From contig NZ_CP024199.1 in NCBI RefSeq assembly GCF_002844375.1, forward strand, positions 2,405,001 through 2,469,000: a stretch of 64,000 bases of DNA. The letters run 5' to 3'. Source of the stretch: Thalassospira marina (GTDB lineage Bacteria; Pseudomonadota; Alphaproteobacteria; Rhodospirillales; Thalassospiraceae). Of the stretch, positions 27,247 through 34,463 are shown one piece after another. The position numbers and the translations under genes are program-made. Within the stretch, counting starts at the first letter, position 1. Each line of letters starts with the position of its first letter. Under the pieces are notes generated by a model. That model had not been told where the DNA came from. It worked only from the letters and a program-made list of their open reading frames with translations, and searched no databases.

Positions 27247-28382
27247 ACCACCCCACCCCAAAGGACGTTGCCGCGAATGGCAACGTCCAACATGATGATA
27301 TGAATATCAGCCAGACCGCCATTGACGCAGTGACAACCCCGCAAAGCGACCACAGCCTTGCCGGGCAATATCGCCGTTTTATTTTGCGCCGGATTTTATG
27401 GTTGTCGGTGCTGGCTATCGCACTTTTTGCGTCGGTTATCGTCAATATCATGACCGGCCCTGCCCTGCTGACTGTTGGGCAGGTTATTGGCGGCATTATT
27501 GACCCGGCATCGCTGGATGCTGCCACGCATGTCATTATTTTTGATGTGCGCCTGCCATTTGCCCTGATGGCGGTTGTGATTGGTGCGGCCCTGGGCCTTG
27601 CCGGGGCGGAAATGCAAACGGTGCTGAATAATCCACTGGCAAGCCCGTCCACACTGGGCATCATGCATGCTGCCACACTGGGGGCGTCGCTGGCGATTGT
27701 CTTTAACCTGACCTTTGGCCTGCCGGAAAGCTTCGTGATCCCGATCAGTGCCTTTGCCGGGGCAATCCTTGCGATGGCGGCCATCCAGTTTCTATCGCGG
27801 GCCTATGGTGCAAGTGTTGATACGATTGTGCTGTTTGGCATTGCACTGGTTTTTGCCCTTGATGCGCTGGTATCCCTTATTCAGTTTGCGGCCAGTTCCG
27901 ATAGCCTGCAGCAGATTGTATTTTGGACAATGGGCAGCCTTGCCCGCGCCAGTTGGGAAAAAATCGCCATTGTTTCGGTGGTTTTATGCACCTGCATGCC
28001 GCTTGCCATGCGCCATGTCTGGAAGATGACGGCACTTCGCGGCGGCGAAGATTACGCGCGGAGCTTTGGCGTTGCCGTTGAACGGCTGCGTCTGCTGGTT
28101 CTGATACGTGTCAGCATCCTTACCGCTGTTGCCGTTGCCTTTACCGGCGTGATCGGCTTTGTCGGGCTGGTCGGGCCGCATATATCGCGCCTGGCCTTTG
28201 GCGAAGATCACCGTTTTTACATTCCGGGCAGCGTCCTTGCCGGTGCCTTTATTTTGTCGATGGCATCGCTGGTCAGCAAACATATCGTGCCGGGTATCCT
28301 GATCCCCGACGGGATTGTGACCGCGCTGATCGGTATTCCGCTGTTTCTGGCATTGCTGCTGTCGCAAAAAAGGCGGGGATGA
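27243..28382 (+). CDS. FecCD-family ABC permease
   Basis: About 379 residues. A hydrophilic N-terminus of ~45 residues precedes about nine or ten membrane helices. Conserved FecCD blocks include GQVIGGIIDPASLD, FDVRLPFALMAVVIGAALGLAGAEMQ (in pieces), NNPLASPSTLGI and GFVGLVGPHISR, where the ATPase-coupling loop lies. The ATG at 27243 overlaps the stop of the binding-protein gene (ATGA), and its own stop overlaps the ATPase start, so translation is coupled. It imports the iron complex across the inner membrane as a homodimer. ATG 27300 is an alternative start. Confidence 0.93.
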   Translation: MNHPTPKDVAANGNVQHDDMNISQTAIDAVTTPQSDHSLAGQYRRFILRRILWLSVLAIALFASVIVNIMTGPALLTVGQVIGGIIDPASLDAATHVIIFDVRLPFALMAVVIGAALGLAGAEMQTVLNNPLASPSTLGIMHAATLGASLAIVFNLTFGLPESFVIPISAFAGAILAMAAIQFLSRAYGASVDTIVLFGIALVFALDALVSLIQFAASSDSLQQIVFWTMGSLARASWEKIAIVSVVLCTCMPLAMRHVWKMTALRGGEDYARSFGVAVERLRLLVLIRVSILTAVAVAFTGVIGFVGLVGPHISRLAFGEDHRFYIPGSVLAGAFILSMASLVSKHIVPGILIPDGIVTALIGIPLFLALLLSQKRRG

Positions 28383-29182
28383 TCATGACCGAATTAGTGA
28401 TCAAAAATCTGTCCATATCCTATGGCAGCAAAAATATCCTGTCAGACATCAATATCCCGGCCTTTGCACCGGGCAGCATGGTGGGTGTGCTGGGGCCAAA
28501 TGGCGTTGGCAAATCAAGCTTCCTGCGCGCGCTGGCCGGGCTTAACAAATATCATGGTTCAGCCACGCTTAATGGCCTTGAGCTTGGGACAATGGCCCAT
28601 CAGGACCGTGCAAGGCAGGTTGGCTATCTGCCGCAAACCCTGCCCCAAGGCACCAGCCTTGTCGCCTATGAGGCGGTTATTTCCGCCTGCCGTGCGGTAA
28701 GGCCGGACCTTAGCCACCCGCAGGCCCAAAAACTGGCGGAAACAACCTTTAACGAACTGGGCATCACCAAACTTGCCTTTCAGCCCTTGCATCAAATGTC
28801 GGGCGGGCAGCGGCAAATGGTGGGGCTGGCACAGGTGATTGTTCGTGCACCGGCGATCATGCTGCTTGATGAACCCACAAGTGCGCTTGATCTGCGCTGG
28901 CAGTTGCAGGTGCTTGATGTTGTCAGGCGGATCGCCCGGCAGCAACAGGGCCTTGCCCTGATGGCGTTACACGATATCAACCTTGCCCTACGTCATTGCG
29001 ATTATGTGGTGCTGTTTGGCAATGGCCGTGTGCTGGCCTGTGATGATGTCAGCCGTGTTATGACGGTTGATCATCTTAAAACCGCCTATCAGGTTGATGG
29101 CCGTATCGAACAATGTTCGCAAGGCACACCCTTTGTCATTGTTGATCGCCTTTCCCCCACCCCCCATCACCATCGGGAATGA
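28379..29182 (+). CDS. FecE-like ABC ATPase
   Basis: 267 residues. Walker A GPNGVGKSS (about residues 39-47), Q-loop YLPQTLPQG, signature SGGQRQ, Walker B IMLLDEPTSALD and switch His in ALHDINLALRHCD are all intact. It powers the FecCD-like permease. The gene overlaps both neighbours by ATGA junctions, giving a tight operon from the binding protein to the DUF2218 protein. The C-terminus ends in PTPHHHRE, slightly His-rich. Identification of role is strong; the transported iron complex is unknown. Confidence 0.95.
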   Translation: MIMTELVIKNLSISYGSKNILSDINIPAFAPGSMVGVLGPNGVGKSSFLRALAGLNKYHGSATLNGLELGTMAHQDRARQVGYLPQTLPQGTSLVAYEAVISACRAVRPDLSHPQAQKLAETTFNELGITKLAFQPLHQMSGGQRQMVGLAQVIVRAPAIMLLDEPTSALDLRWQLQVLDVVRRIARQQQGLALMALHDINLALRHCDYVVLFGNGRVLACDDVSRVMTVDHLKTAYQVDGRIEQCSQGTPFVIVDRLSPTPHHHRE

Positions 29183-29481
29183 TGATGTTTCACACCAAAG
29201 GAACGGTCAAAACGGCCCATGCCGCCAAATACCTGCAACAGCTTTGCAAGCATTTCGCCCACAAGGTTGAGGTTTCCTATTCCATGACCGAAGCCGATGT
29301 CGCCTTCCCTATGGGGCCATGCAAAATGCGGGCGACCGATGATGAGCTGCAATTTCACGCAAGCGCGCTAAAGGCCGAGGGGATTGAACGGATCAAAGGC
29401 ATTATCATCAATCATCTGGACCGTTTCGCCTGGCGCGAAACCATCTCCTATGACTGGCAGGATTTTAACGACGCGGATTAA
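29179..29481 (+). CDS. DUF2218 protein
   Basis: 100 residues matching the DUF2218 pattern: FHTKGTVKTAHAAKYLQQLCKHFAHK near the start, then a central FPMGPCKM and DELQFHASA. Family members are small cytoplasmic proteins often found beside siderophore uptake genes. Cys and His residues (LCKHFAHK, GPCKM) could bind metal, but this is inference. Start 29179 overlaps the ATPase stop, so it is translated as the last member of the uptake operon, which then ends at a strong terminator. Confidence 0.85.
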   Translation: MMMFHTKGTVKTAHAAKYLQQLCKHFAHKVEVSYSMTEADVAFPMGPCKMRATDDELQFHASALKAEGIERIKGIIINHLDRFAWRETISYDWQDFNDAD

Positions 29482-29525
29482 CCCGGGCCAAGTCCCCCTG
29501 GATGACTGAAAAATGCACAAAGCAG

Positions 29526-29551
29526 AACGGCCCGGAAATTTCCGGGCCGTT
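29526..29551. terminator. Bidirectional terminator of the iron-uptake and tonB operons
   Basis: A 26-base perfect palindrome, arms AACGGCCCGGAAA and TTTCCGGGCCGTT, followed by TTG on the plus strand. It separates the two convergent operons. Confidence 0.88.
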
Positions 29552-29577
29552 TGTCATTTCACATTGATTAAACCACT

Positions 29578-30627
29578 TTAACGCAGATCGTAAATCAGCG
29601 GCACCTGGAAGGATACACGCGGGCCTTCCATATCGTCCGGGAATGGCGGGAAACGCTTGATACGTTCAATCAGCTTTTCCGTTGCGCGGTCCAGCAACCG
29701 GTTACCACTACCTTCCACCAGCTTGATGGTCGAAACCGTGCCGTCACGTTCAATCACCAGCAGCACAGTATTGCGGCCCTCAATCCCACGCCGGCGTGCT
29801 GCCGACGGATATTCCTGATAGCGCATAATCGTCTGGATCACCGATGACTGGTAATCAACAAATTTCGCCTGGCTAAGGGCCAAACCGCCCCCGCTACCCG
29901 ATGCTGCACTGGCCGCCTGGCTGTGGGTTTTTGTCCCCGTTGTGCCATCGGATTTCTGGGAATTAAACGCACCACCCTGTGTCGGGGCCGTATCAGTGAC
30001 CGGTTTTGTTACGGCCTCTGGTGCGGCCGGGGCTGGCTGGGGCTTGGGCTTTGCCACCGGTTCCGGTTTTGGCTCTGGCTTTGGCTTGGGTTTAACCGGC
30101 GGCTTTGGCTTTACCTTCGGCGGCACAATTTCTGCCAGTTCCGGCTTTGGCTCCGGTTTGACTTCCGGTTCTTTCACCGGTTCGGGCACCGGCTCTGGTT
30201 TAACTTCAGGGACCGGCTCCGGCTCTGGTACGGGTTCCGGTTCTATCACTGGCTCTGGTTCAGGTTCCGGGATAACTTCCGGCTCTGGCTCTGGCTCAGG
30301 TTCTGGTTCGATTACAGGTTCGGGAACGATTTCCGGTTCCGGCTCCACTTCGGGTTCCGGTGCGGGTTCGGGCTCGCTTAGCTCGGGGGCTTTTTCGGCC
30401 TCTTCCACGCCCTGGCGGCTATCCACATCGGAATTCGCACTTTCTTCGGGTTCGCTGTCTTCGCCGCTGGTTGCCCTGCCGTCGCCCAGCGAAATGCTGA
30501 CACTTTGCACAGCCCCCATACCGCCCCAACCCGATGGCTGGGGCACGGGTGTTGCCAAAACAACACCGCCCGCCAGGACCGCACCTGTCAATGCAGTGGC
30601 AATCAGAAAGTCCGTTCGCTTCGACAT
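29578..30627 (-). CDS. tonB: TonB energy-transducing protein
   Basis: 349 residues. One N-terminal membrane helix (LIATALTGAVLAGGVVLAT) is followed by an acidic segment and a very long Pro-Glu/Pro-Lys repeat (about 75-215) that crosses the periplasm. The C-terminal domain (about 265-349) has YQEYPSAARRRGIEG, VLLVIERDGTV and FPPFPDD, which contact the TonB box of receptors. Last gene of the exbB-exbD-exbD-tonB operon, starting 11 bases after the second exbD. It probably energises the receptor at 23959. The ATG at 30627 is preceded by ACGGAA. A typical protein apart from its long repeat. Confidence 0.95.
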   Translation of the reverse strand: MSKRTDFLIATALTGAVLAGGVVLATPVPQPSGWGGMGAVQSVSISLGDGRATSGEDSEPEESANSDVDSRQGVEEAEKAPELSEPEPAPEPEVEPEPEIVPEPVIEPEPEPEPEPEVIPEPEPEPVIEPEPVPEPEPVPEVKPEPVPEPVKEPEVKPEPKPELAEIVPPKVKPKPPVKPKPKPEPKPEPVAKPKPQPAPAAPEAVTKPVTDTAPTQGGAFNSQKSDGTTGTKTHSQAASAASGSGGGLALSQAKFVDYQSSVIQTIMRYQEYPSAARRRGIEGRNTVLLVIERDGTVSTIKLVEGSGNRLLDRATEKLIERIKRFPPFPDDMEGPRVSFQVPLIYDLR

Positions 30628-30637
30628 CGAAATTCCG

Positions 30638-31042
30638 TTAATTCTGCGCTTCTACTGCAGTCATCAGCTGCACCTTGTCGACATGCAGTTCCTGCAGGCG
30701 TTTCAGCAATGCCACAATCATCTGGCCGTCGGTATCGCGATCTGCCCGAATTTCAATCGGGTGGTCCTGAAACCCTTCTGGCAGCAATGTGGTAATTTCA
30801 CCCAGCGCACCGTGCTGGTCATCCACACCCAGTTGGCCAGTTTTATCAACCCACAGAACTACCGTTTCATCATCGCGTTCCGATGCATCAACACTGGAGG
30901 GCGGATTAACATCAAACGGCCCCAGTTTTTGCAGGCTGCCTGCAATCATGAAAAAGATCAGCAGCAGGAACACGATATTGATCAATGGCAGCATGGGTTC
31001 CTGGCCCATGGTGTCGTCGGTGATTTGAATGCGACGTTTCAT
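30638..31042 (-). CDS. ExbD-like protein lacking the membrane Asp
   Basis: 134 residues: short cytoplasmic tail, one membrane helix (about 18-38) and a periplasmic domain. In ExbD/TolR the helix holds an essential proton-relay Asp (LIDVVF in the partner gene). Here the equivalent is Asn22 in LPLINIVFLLLIFF, codon AAT. The protein may therefore be a structural or regulatory half of a mixed ExbD dimer. The rest of the domain (VDKTGQLGVDD, RADRDTDGQMIVALLKRLQELHVDKVQLMT in pieces) is normal. It overlaps the upstream exbD by four bases (ATGA), so the two are co-translated. The change is seen directly; its effect is inferred. Confidence 0.9.
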   Translation of the reverse strand: MKRRIQITDDTMGQEPMLPLINIVFLLLIFFMIAGSLQKLGPFDVNPPSSVDASERDDETVVLWVDKTGQLGVDDQHGALGEITTLLPEGFQDHPIEIRADRDTDGQMIVALLKRLQELHVDKVQLMTAVEAQN

Positions 31043-31431
31043 TCTTCAATCAAATCCACGTTTTTAATGCCATCACGCCCTAAAACATCCATGACATGAA
31101 CCAGGCTTTGCAGTTTTGCCCCATTAACCGGCTGCAAATGCACGGGTGCGCCAGCATGGTCACGGGTGATACGCGCAGCCAGTTTATCAAGCGGCGTGCT
31201 ATCGCCGTTCAGGGTAATGGCACCGCTGCCATCAATGCGGACAATGGCCGGGCTGGTGTCTGATTTTCTGGCAGTGGATTTATCCTGCACAGTCACCGAC
31301 ATTTCATAGCCGCGCCAATCCAGGAAGCTTGATGCCAGCATGAAAAACACCAGCAGGATGAACACCACATCAATCAGCGGCGTCAGACCGATGACGGGCG
31401 ACGAACTGCGATAACGGGAACGAAGCTGCAT
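31039..31431 (-). CDS. exbD: ExbD proton-channel subunit
   Basis: 130 residues. The helix LTPLIDVVFILLVFFML has the conserved Asp21 that carries protons through the ExbB/ExbD motor. A small periplasmic domain ends in VHVMDVLGRDGIKNVDLIEE. Together with ExbB it uses the proton gradient to move TonB. It starts five bases after exbB ends and overlaps the second, Asp-less exbD. This copy looks fully functional. Confidence 0.93.
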   Translation of the reverse strand: MQLRSRYRSSSPVIGLTPLIDVVFILLVFFMLASSFLDWRGYEMSVTVQDKSTARKSDTSPAIVRIDGSGAITLNGDSTPLDKLAARITRDHAGAPVHLQPVNGAKLQSLVHVMDVLGRDGIKNVDLIEE

Positions 31432-31436
31432 GGGAA

Positions 31437-32348
31437 TTATTCCGCAGCGTGACGCAGACGGGTAATATTGGCGGCAGCATGGCTGTCACGGCCTGCAAGT
31501 TCCCCACGATTGATAATCAGGGTGCAGACCTCTTCGGTAACGGCGGCTGCGCGATTCACAATGCCCTGCATCCACATGTGAAGTGCAGTTGCCGGAATGG
31601 CCACCACAAGGCCGATTGCCGTTGTCAGCAATGCCAGCCAGATGCCACCTGAAAGAACAGACGGATCAATACGGCTGCCTGCGCCTTCCATTTGCTGGAA
31701 GGCATTAATCATGCCCATAACCGTTCCCAGCAGGCCCAAAAGCGGGCTGAGAACCGCAATCGCCGACATCAGACGCAAACCGCCGTTAAGGCCATCAATT
31801 TCCTTGTGTGCGCGCGATGCAATCAGGTCCGATGCCGATTCACGGCTATCGCCATCCCCAACGGGCAGCGACATGCCCAAACGGCCAATTTCCGCCGCCG
31901 GATGGCGGCGGCGCTGCAACAGGGTAAGTGCCTGCTGGTCATCGCCCGCAACAAGGTGACGTTCCAGATCGGGCACAAAGCCATCGGTGAACAGGCCACG
32001 GCGAATAAAACCGACCATTTTGTAGAAAAACAGCATCAGGCCGATAAGGGCCATGGCTGCCAAAATCCAGCCCACGGCCCCAGCACGGTCGATCAGGTCA
32101 AAAACCGGCAGGGTTGCAATGGCATCGGGCACCCACCCCGAATGGGCAATGGCAGTACCGCCCTGCAGCGCACCATCCACCATCTGATCAGCACCAGCAG
32201 CCCCTGTAACGCCGTCAACAGCCCCCTGGGCCGTTCCGGGGTCCACACCCCCGGCAGCAGCCTGCGCCACTGTATCGGCGGTTCCGGCAACACTTGAGGC
32301 AGCAGATTGCGCACTGTCGGTGGCGGCGGGAACAATATTGTCTGGCAT
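31437..32348 (-). CDS. exbB: ExbB/TolQ-family motor subunit
   Basis: About 303 residues. An N-terminal Ala/Gly/Asp-rich region of ~75 residues precedes three membrane helices. The first is near GAVGWILAAMALIGLMLFF. The conserved MotA/TolQ/ExbB block contains LSPLLGLLGTVMGMINAFQ and GIWLALLTTAIGLVVAIPA. It forms the pentamer around ExbD and is the first gene of the operon. The ATG at 32348 follows GGAAG; longer in-frame starts enter the promoter. A Fur-box-like site lies ~55-75 bases upstream. Confidence 0.93.
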   Translation of the reverse strand: MPDNIVPAATDSAQSAASSVAGTADTVAQAAAGGVDPGTAQGAVDGVTGAAGADQMVDGALQGGTAIAHSGWVPDAIATLPVFDLIDRAGAVGWILAAMALIGLMLFFYKMVGFIRRGLFTDGFVPDLERHLVAGDDQQALTLLQRRRHPAAEIGRLGMSLPVGDGDSRESASDLIASRAHKEIDGLNGGLRLMSAIAVLSPLLGLLGTVMGMINAFQQMEGAGSRIDPSVLSGGIWLALLTTAIGLVVAIPATALHMWMQGIVNRAAAVTEEVCTLIINRGELAGRDSHAAANITRLRHAAE

Positions 32349-32836
32349 GGGACTTCCGATCCTGATCAAAACTCGCAACAAGGTCGTTGCGTTTTCGCTA
32401 TTGAAAATGATTTGCACTGTTTAATGCAAATGACTCTGCGATGCAATCTTAACTATTCGCAAAGGCGAATGGATCAGGGTCTTTTTTGCATCGCACCAGA
32501 TGCAAATGCCTGCCGGCCAGCGCCATATGACCACCAGCAAGACAGACAGTTAATGCAATAGAAGGGAAGCAGCGCGGCACCCCGTAAGGCCGACGCATAA
32601 CCAAAGCACCCTGAGGCAGGCAGGCCGGGGACAGACAGATCAGCGCCCTGCCCGGCAGAAACCAACAATTTGAATGATGGCAATATGTGCTTCCAGGGAC
32701 CTTTCGGGACGCCAAAAGAATCCGCACGGAAAACAGCTGATACAGGAATTGGCGTGGCCGATTAATCAGTAGAAAAACAGCCGGGGAAATAGTGGAAAAA
32801 ATAAACCCCCGAAACCATGCGGTTTCAGGGGTTTAT
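32349..32836. other. Upstream region of the exbB operon
   Basis: 488 bases with no supported gene. It contains a Fur-box-like motif near 32402-32421 and the terminator of the first tRNA-Lys at its right end. A minus-strand frame at 32449-32727 is Cys/Pro-rich, has no ribosome site and looks spurious. Confidence 0.5.
32402..32421. promoter_or_regulatory. Fur-box-like operator before exbB
   Basis: TGAAAATGATTTGCACTG shares 15 of 18 bases with the motif at 38589. It lies where an iron-dependent repressor would block transcription of exbB-exbD-exbD-tonB. Confidence 0.45.
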
Positions 32837-32837
32837 T
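32794..32837 (-). terminator. Terminator fused to tRNA-Lys 1
   Basis: Arms 32800-32816 and 32821-32837 pair over 17 positions with one mismatch; the upper arm begins at the last base of the tRNA CCA end. A run of A on the plus strand gives T on the transcript. Confidence 0.85.
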
Positions 32838-32912
32838 GGTGAGCCCGACAGGATTCGAACCTGTGGCCAACTGATTAAAAGTCAGTTGCTCTACCGACTG
32901 AGCTACGGGCCC
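32837..32912 (-). tRNA. tRNA-Lys (TTT)
   Basis: 76 bases including an encoded CCA. The acceptor stem GGGCCCG pairs with CGGGCTC (one wobble). The anticodon loop reads CTTTTAA with anticodon TTT. The T arm is CTGTG..TTCGAAT..CCTGT-like and regular. It differs from the second copy at one D-loop base. Confidence 0.97.
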
Positions 32913-33044
32913 AACGTCTCGGTGAGCGGCGTTTTAAAGCGGGATCACCGATGGGTCAAGCCCTGATTTTCAGAAAATTTCAATTTCGGAAAATAACATT
33001 TCAGCAGCCCGTACAAACCCATCTGAAACGGATGGAAAATGGGC

Positions 33045-33085
33045 AAAAATAAACCCCCGAAACCGGATGGTTTCAGGGGTTTATT
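33045..33085 (-). terminator. Terminator fused to tRNA-Lys 2
   Basis: Arms 33048-33064 and 33069-33085 are the same 17-base arms as in the first copy, with a different 4-base loop. The duplicated unit therefore includes both tRNA and terminator. Confidence 0.85.
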
Positions 33086-33160
33086 GGTGAGCCCGACAGG
33101 ATTCGAACCTGTGGCCAACTGATTAAAAGTCAGTTGCTCTACCAACTGAGCTACGGGCCC
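33085..33160 (-). tRNA. tRNA-Lys (TTT), second copy
   Basis: 76 bases including CCA, identical to the copy at 32837-32912 except for one D-loop base. It probably arose by a tandem duplication of about 250 bases. Confidence 0.97.
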
Positions 33161-33263
33161 ACAACGTGTTGACCGGCGTTTTAAAGGCATGCCCCCACCC
33201 GGTCAACCATTGATTTGCCGATTTAAGGCAGTTTTTTCACAATATGCGGGTTTTTGGCCCAAA

Positions 33264-33295
33264 AAGCAGAAAACCGCCCTGAAAAGAGCGGTTTC
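33264..33295 (-). terminator. Terminator of the gyrA-coaD-ppi operon
   Basis: Arms AAACCGC (33271-33277) and GCGGTTT (33288-33294). On the minus strand the stem is followed by TCTGCTTTTT. Confidence 0.7.
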
Positions 33296-33324
33296 CGATT
33301 GAATTTGACGAAACAAATTCCCGT

Positions 33325-33909
33325 TTATTGTGCGTCAGCAGCGATCTGCATTTTCACGATATGGTCCGGGTCGGCCACGCGGCCATTGGCCCAGGGCGCG
33401 CCCTTCTTGATATTGTCGACAAATTCCATGCCCGAAACCACCTGACCCCAGATGGTATATTGACCATCAAGATGCGGTGCAGCGGCAAAGCAGATGAAGA
33501 ACTGCGAATCAGCGCTGTTCGGATCGGCCGCACGGGCCATGGAAACAGTGCCGCGCACATGGTGGGCATCAGAAAATTCAGCCTGCAGCTTGGTGCCCGA
33601 ACCGCCGGTGCCATCACCTTTGGGGTCACCTGTCTGGGCCATGAAACCATCAATCACGCGGTGAAACAACAGCCCGTCGTAAAAACCGCTGCGAACCAGT
33701 TCCTTGATTCGTTCAACAGTTTTCGGTGCCAGATCCGGGCGCAGCTGAATAACGACGCGACCATCCTTGAGATCAAGGTAAAGGGTGTTTTCAGGGTCAA
33801 GCGCGGCGGCATCCGTCGTCTGTGCCTGTGCTGCGCCGATTCCACCGTTCGACATTGTAAAGATTCCCAAAGCAATAATAACAAGAGAAAGAAAACGAAG
33901 CAGACGCAT
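33325..33909 (-). CDS. Exported cyclophilin-type peptidyl-prolyl isomerase
   Basis: 194 residues. A signal peptide (LLRFLSLVIIALGIFTM ... AAQAQ) sends it to the periplasm. The cyclophilin core (about 40-190) has FHRVIDGFMAQTGDPKGDGTGG, split here by the active-site Arg and Phe positions, then FSDAHHVRGTVSMARA and SQFFICFAAAPHLDGQY. It speeds proline isomerisation during protein folding. The family is PpiA/PpiB-like. It starts 12 bases after coaD and is the last gene of a three-gene operon with gyrA and coaD, an arrangement often seen in Alphaproteobacteria. Confidence 0.94.
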   Translation of the reverse strand: MRLLRFLSLVIIALGIFTMSNGGIGAAQAQTTDAAALDPENTLYLDLKDGRVVIQLRPDLAPKTVERIKELVRSGFYDGLLFHRVIDGFMAQTGDPKGDGTGGSGTKLQAEFSDAHHVRGTVSMARAADPNSADSQFFICFAAAPHLDGQYTIWGQVVSGMEFVDNIKKGAPWANGRVADPDHIVKMQIAADAQ

Positions 33910-33921
33910 GGCCTTTGCAAC

Positions 33922-34449
33922 CTATTCCTTTTCCTGTGCCAGTTTCTGCTGCAAAGCCTGCAACACAGGGGCTGGCACAAATTCGGTTACGGAACCACCC
34001 AGCCGGGCGATTTCCTTGACAAAACGCGACGACACAAACTGCTGTTTGTCCGACGCCATCAGAAACACGGTTTCAATATTTGGTGCCAGACGGGCATTCA
34101 TGCCAGCCATCTGGAATTCATATTCAAAATCCGAAACAGCACGCAAACCGCGAATGATTACGGATGAATGATTTTCTGCGGCAAAATGCATCAGAAGCGA
34201 CCCGAAAGGCTTGACCTCGGTCCGGGCGGCAACCTCGCCGCCCGCTGCCTTCAGGGATTCGCGTACCAGTTCACACCGTTCCTCGACCGAAAACATCGGC
34301 CCTTTGCCCGCATTGATCGCCACACCGACAATCAGATGATCCACAATGCGGGTCGCCCGGCGAATAATGTCCATATGACCCTGGGTGACAGGGTCAAATG
34401 TACCCGGATAAATTCCGATACGGTCAGGATCGATTGTTTTTTCTACCAT
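33922..34449 (-). CDS. coaD: Phosphopantetheine adenylyltransferase
   Basis: 175 residues. It transfers AMP from ATP to 4'-phosphopantetheine, the penultimate step of coenzyme A synthesis. The nucleotidyltransferase motifs IGIYPGTFDPVTQGHMD (with TxGH) near the start and the VSSRFVKEIARLGG segment near residue 135 are intact, and the length is normal. It lies 14 bases after gyrA and 12 before the isomerase gene, so it is cotranscribed. Identification is secure. Confidence 0.97.
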   Translation of the reverse strand: MVEKTIDPDRIGIYPGTFDPVTQGHMDIIRRATRIVDHLIVGVAINAGKGPMFSVEERCELVRESLKAAGGEVAARTEVKPFGSLLMHFAAENHSSVIIRGLRAVSDFEYEFQMAGMNARLAPNIETVFLMASDKQQFVSSRFVKEIARLGGSVTEFVPAPVLQALQQKLAQEKE

Positions 34450-34463
34450 CGGCCCTGATCCCG

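Noticed and set aside
30000..30400. DNA-level tandem repeat in tonB
   Set aside because: The repetition is explained by the Pro-Glu/Pro-Lys protein spacer that all TonB proteins have, not by an independent repeat element.
29942..31099. 385-residue plus-strand frame with Gly/Ser repeats
   Set aside because: It is the complement of the Pro/Glu repeat of tonB and of exbD, not a separate gene.
32449..32727. 92-residue minus-strand frame upstream of exbB
   Set aside because: Cys/Pro-rich, no ribosome site, and located in a promoter region.
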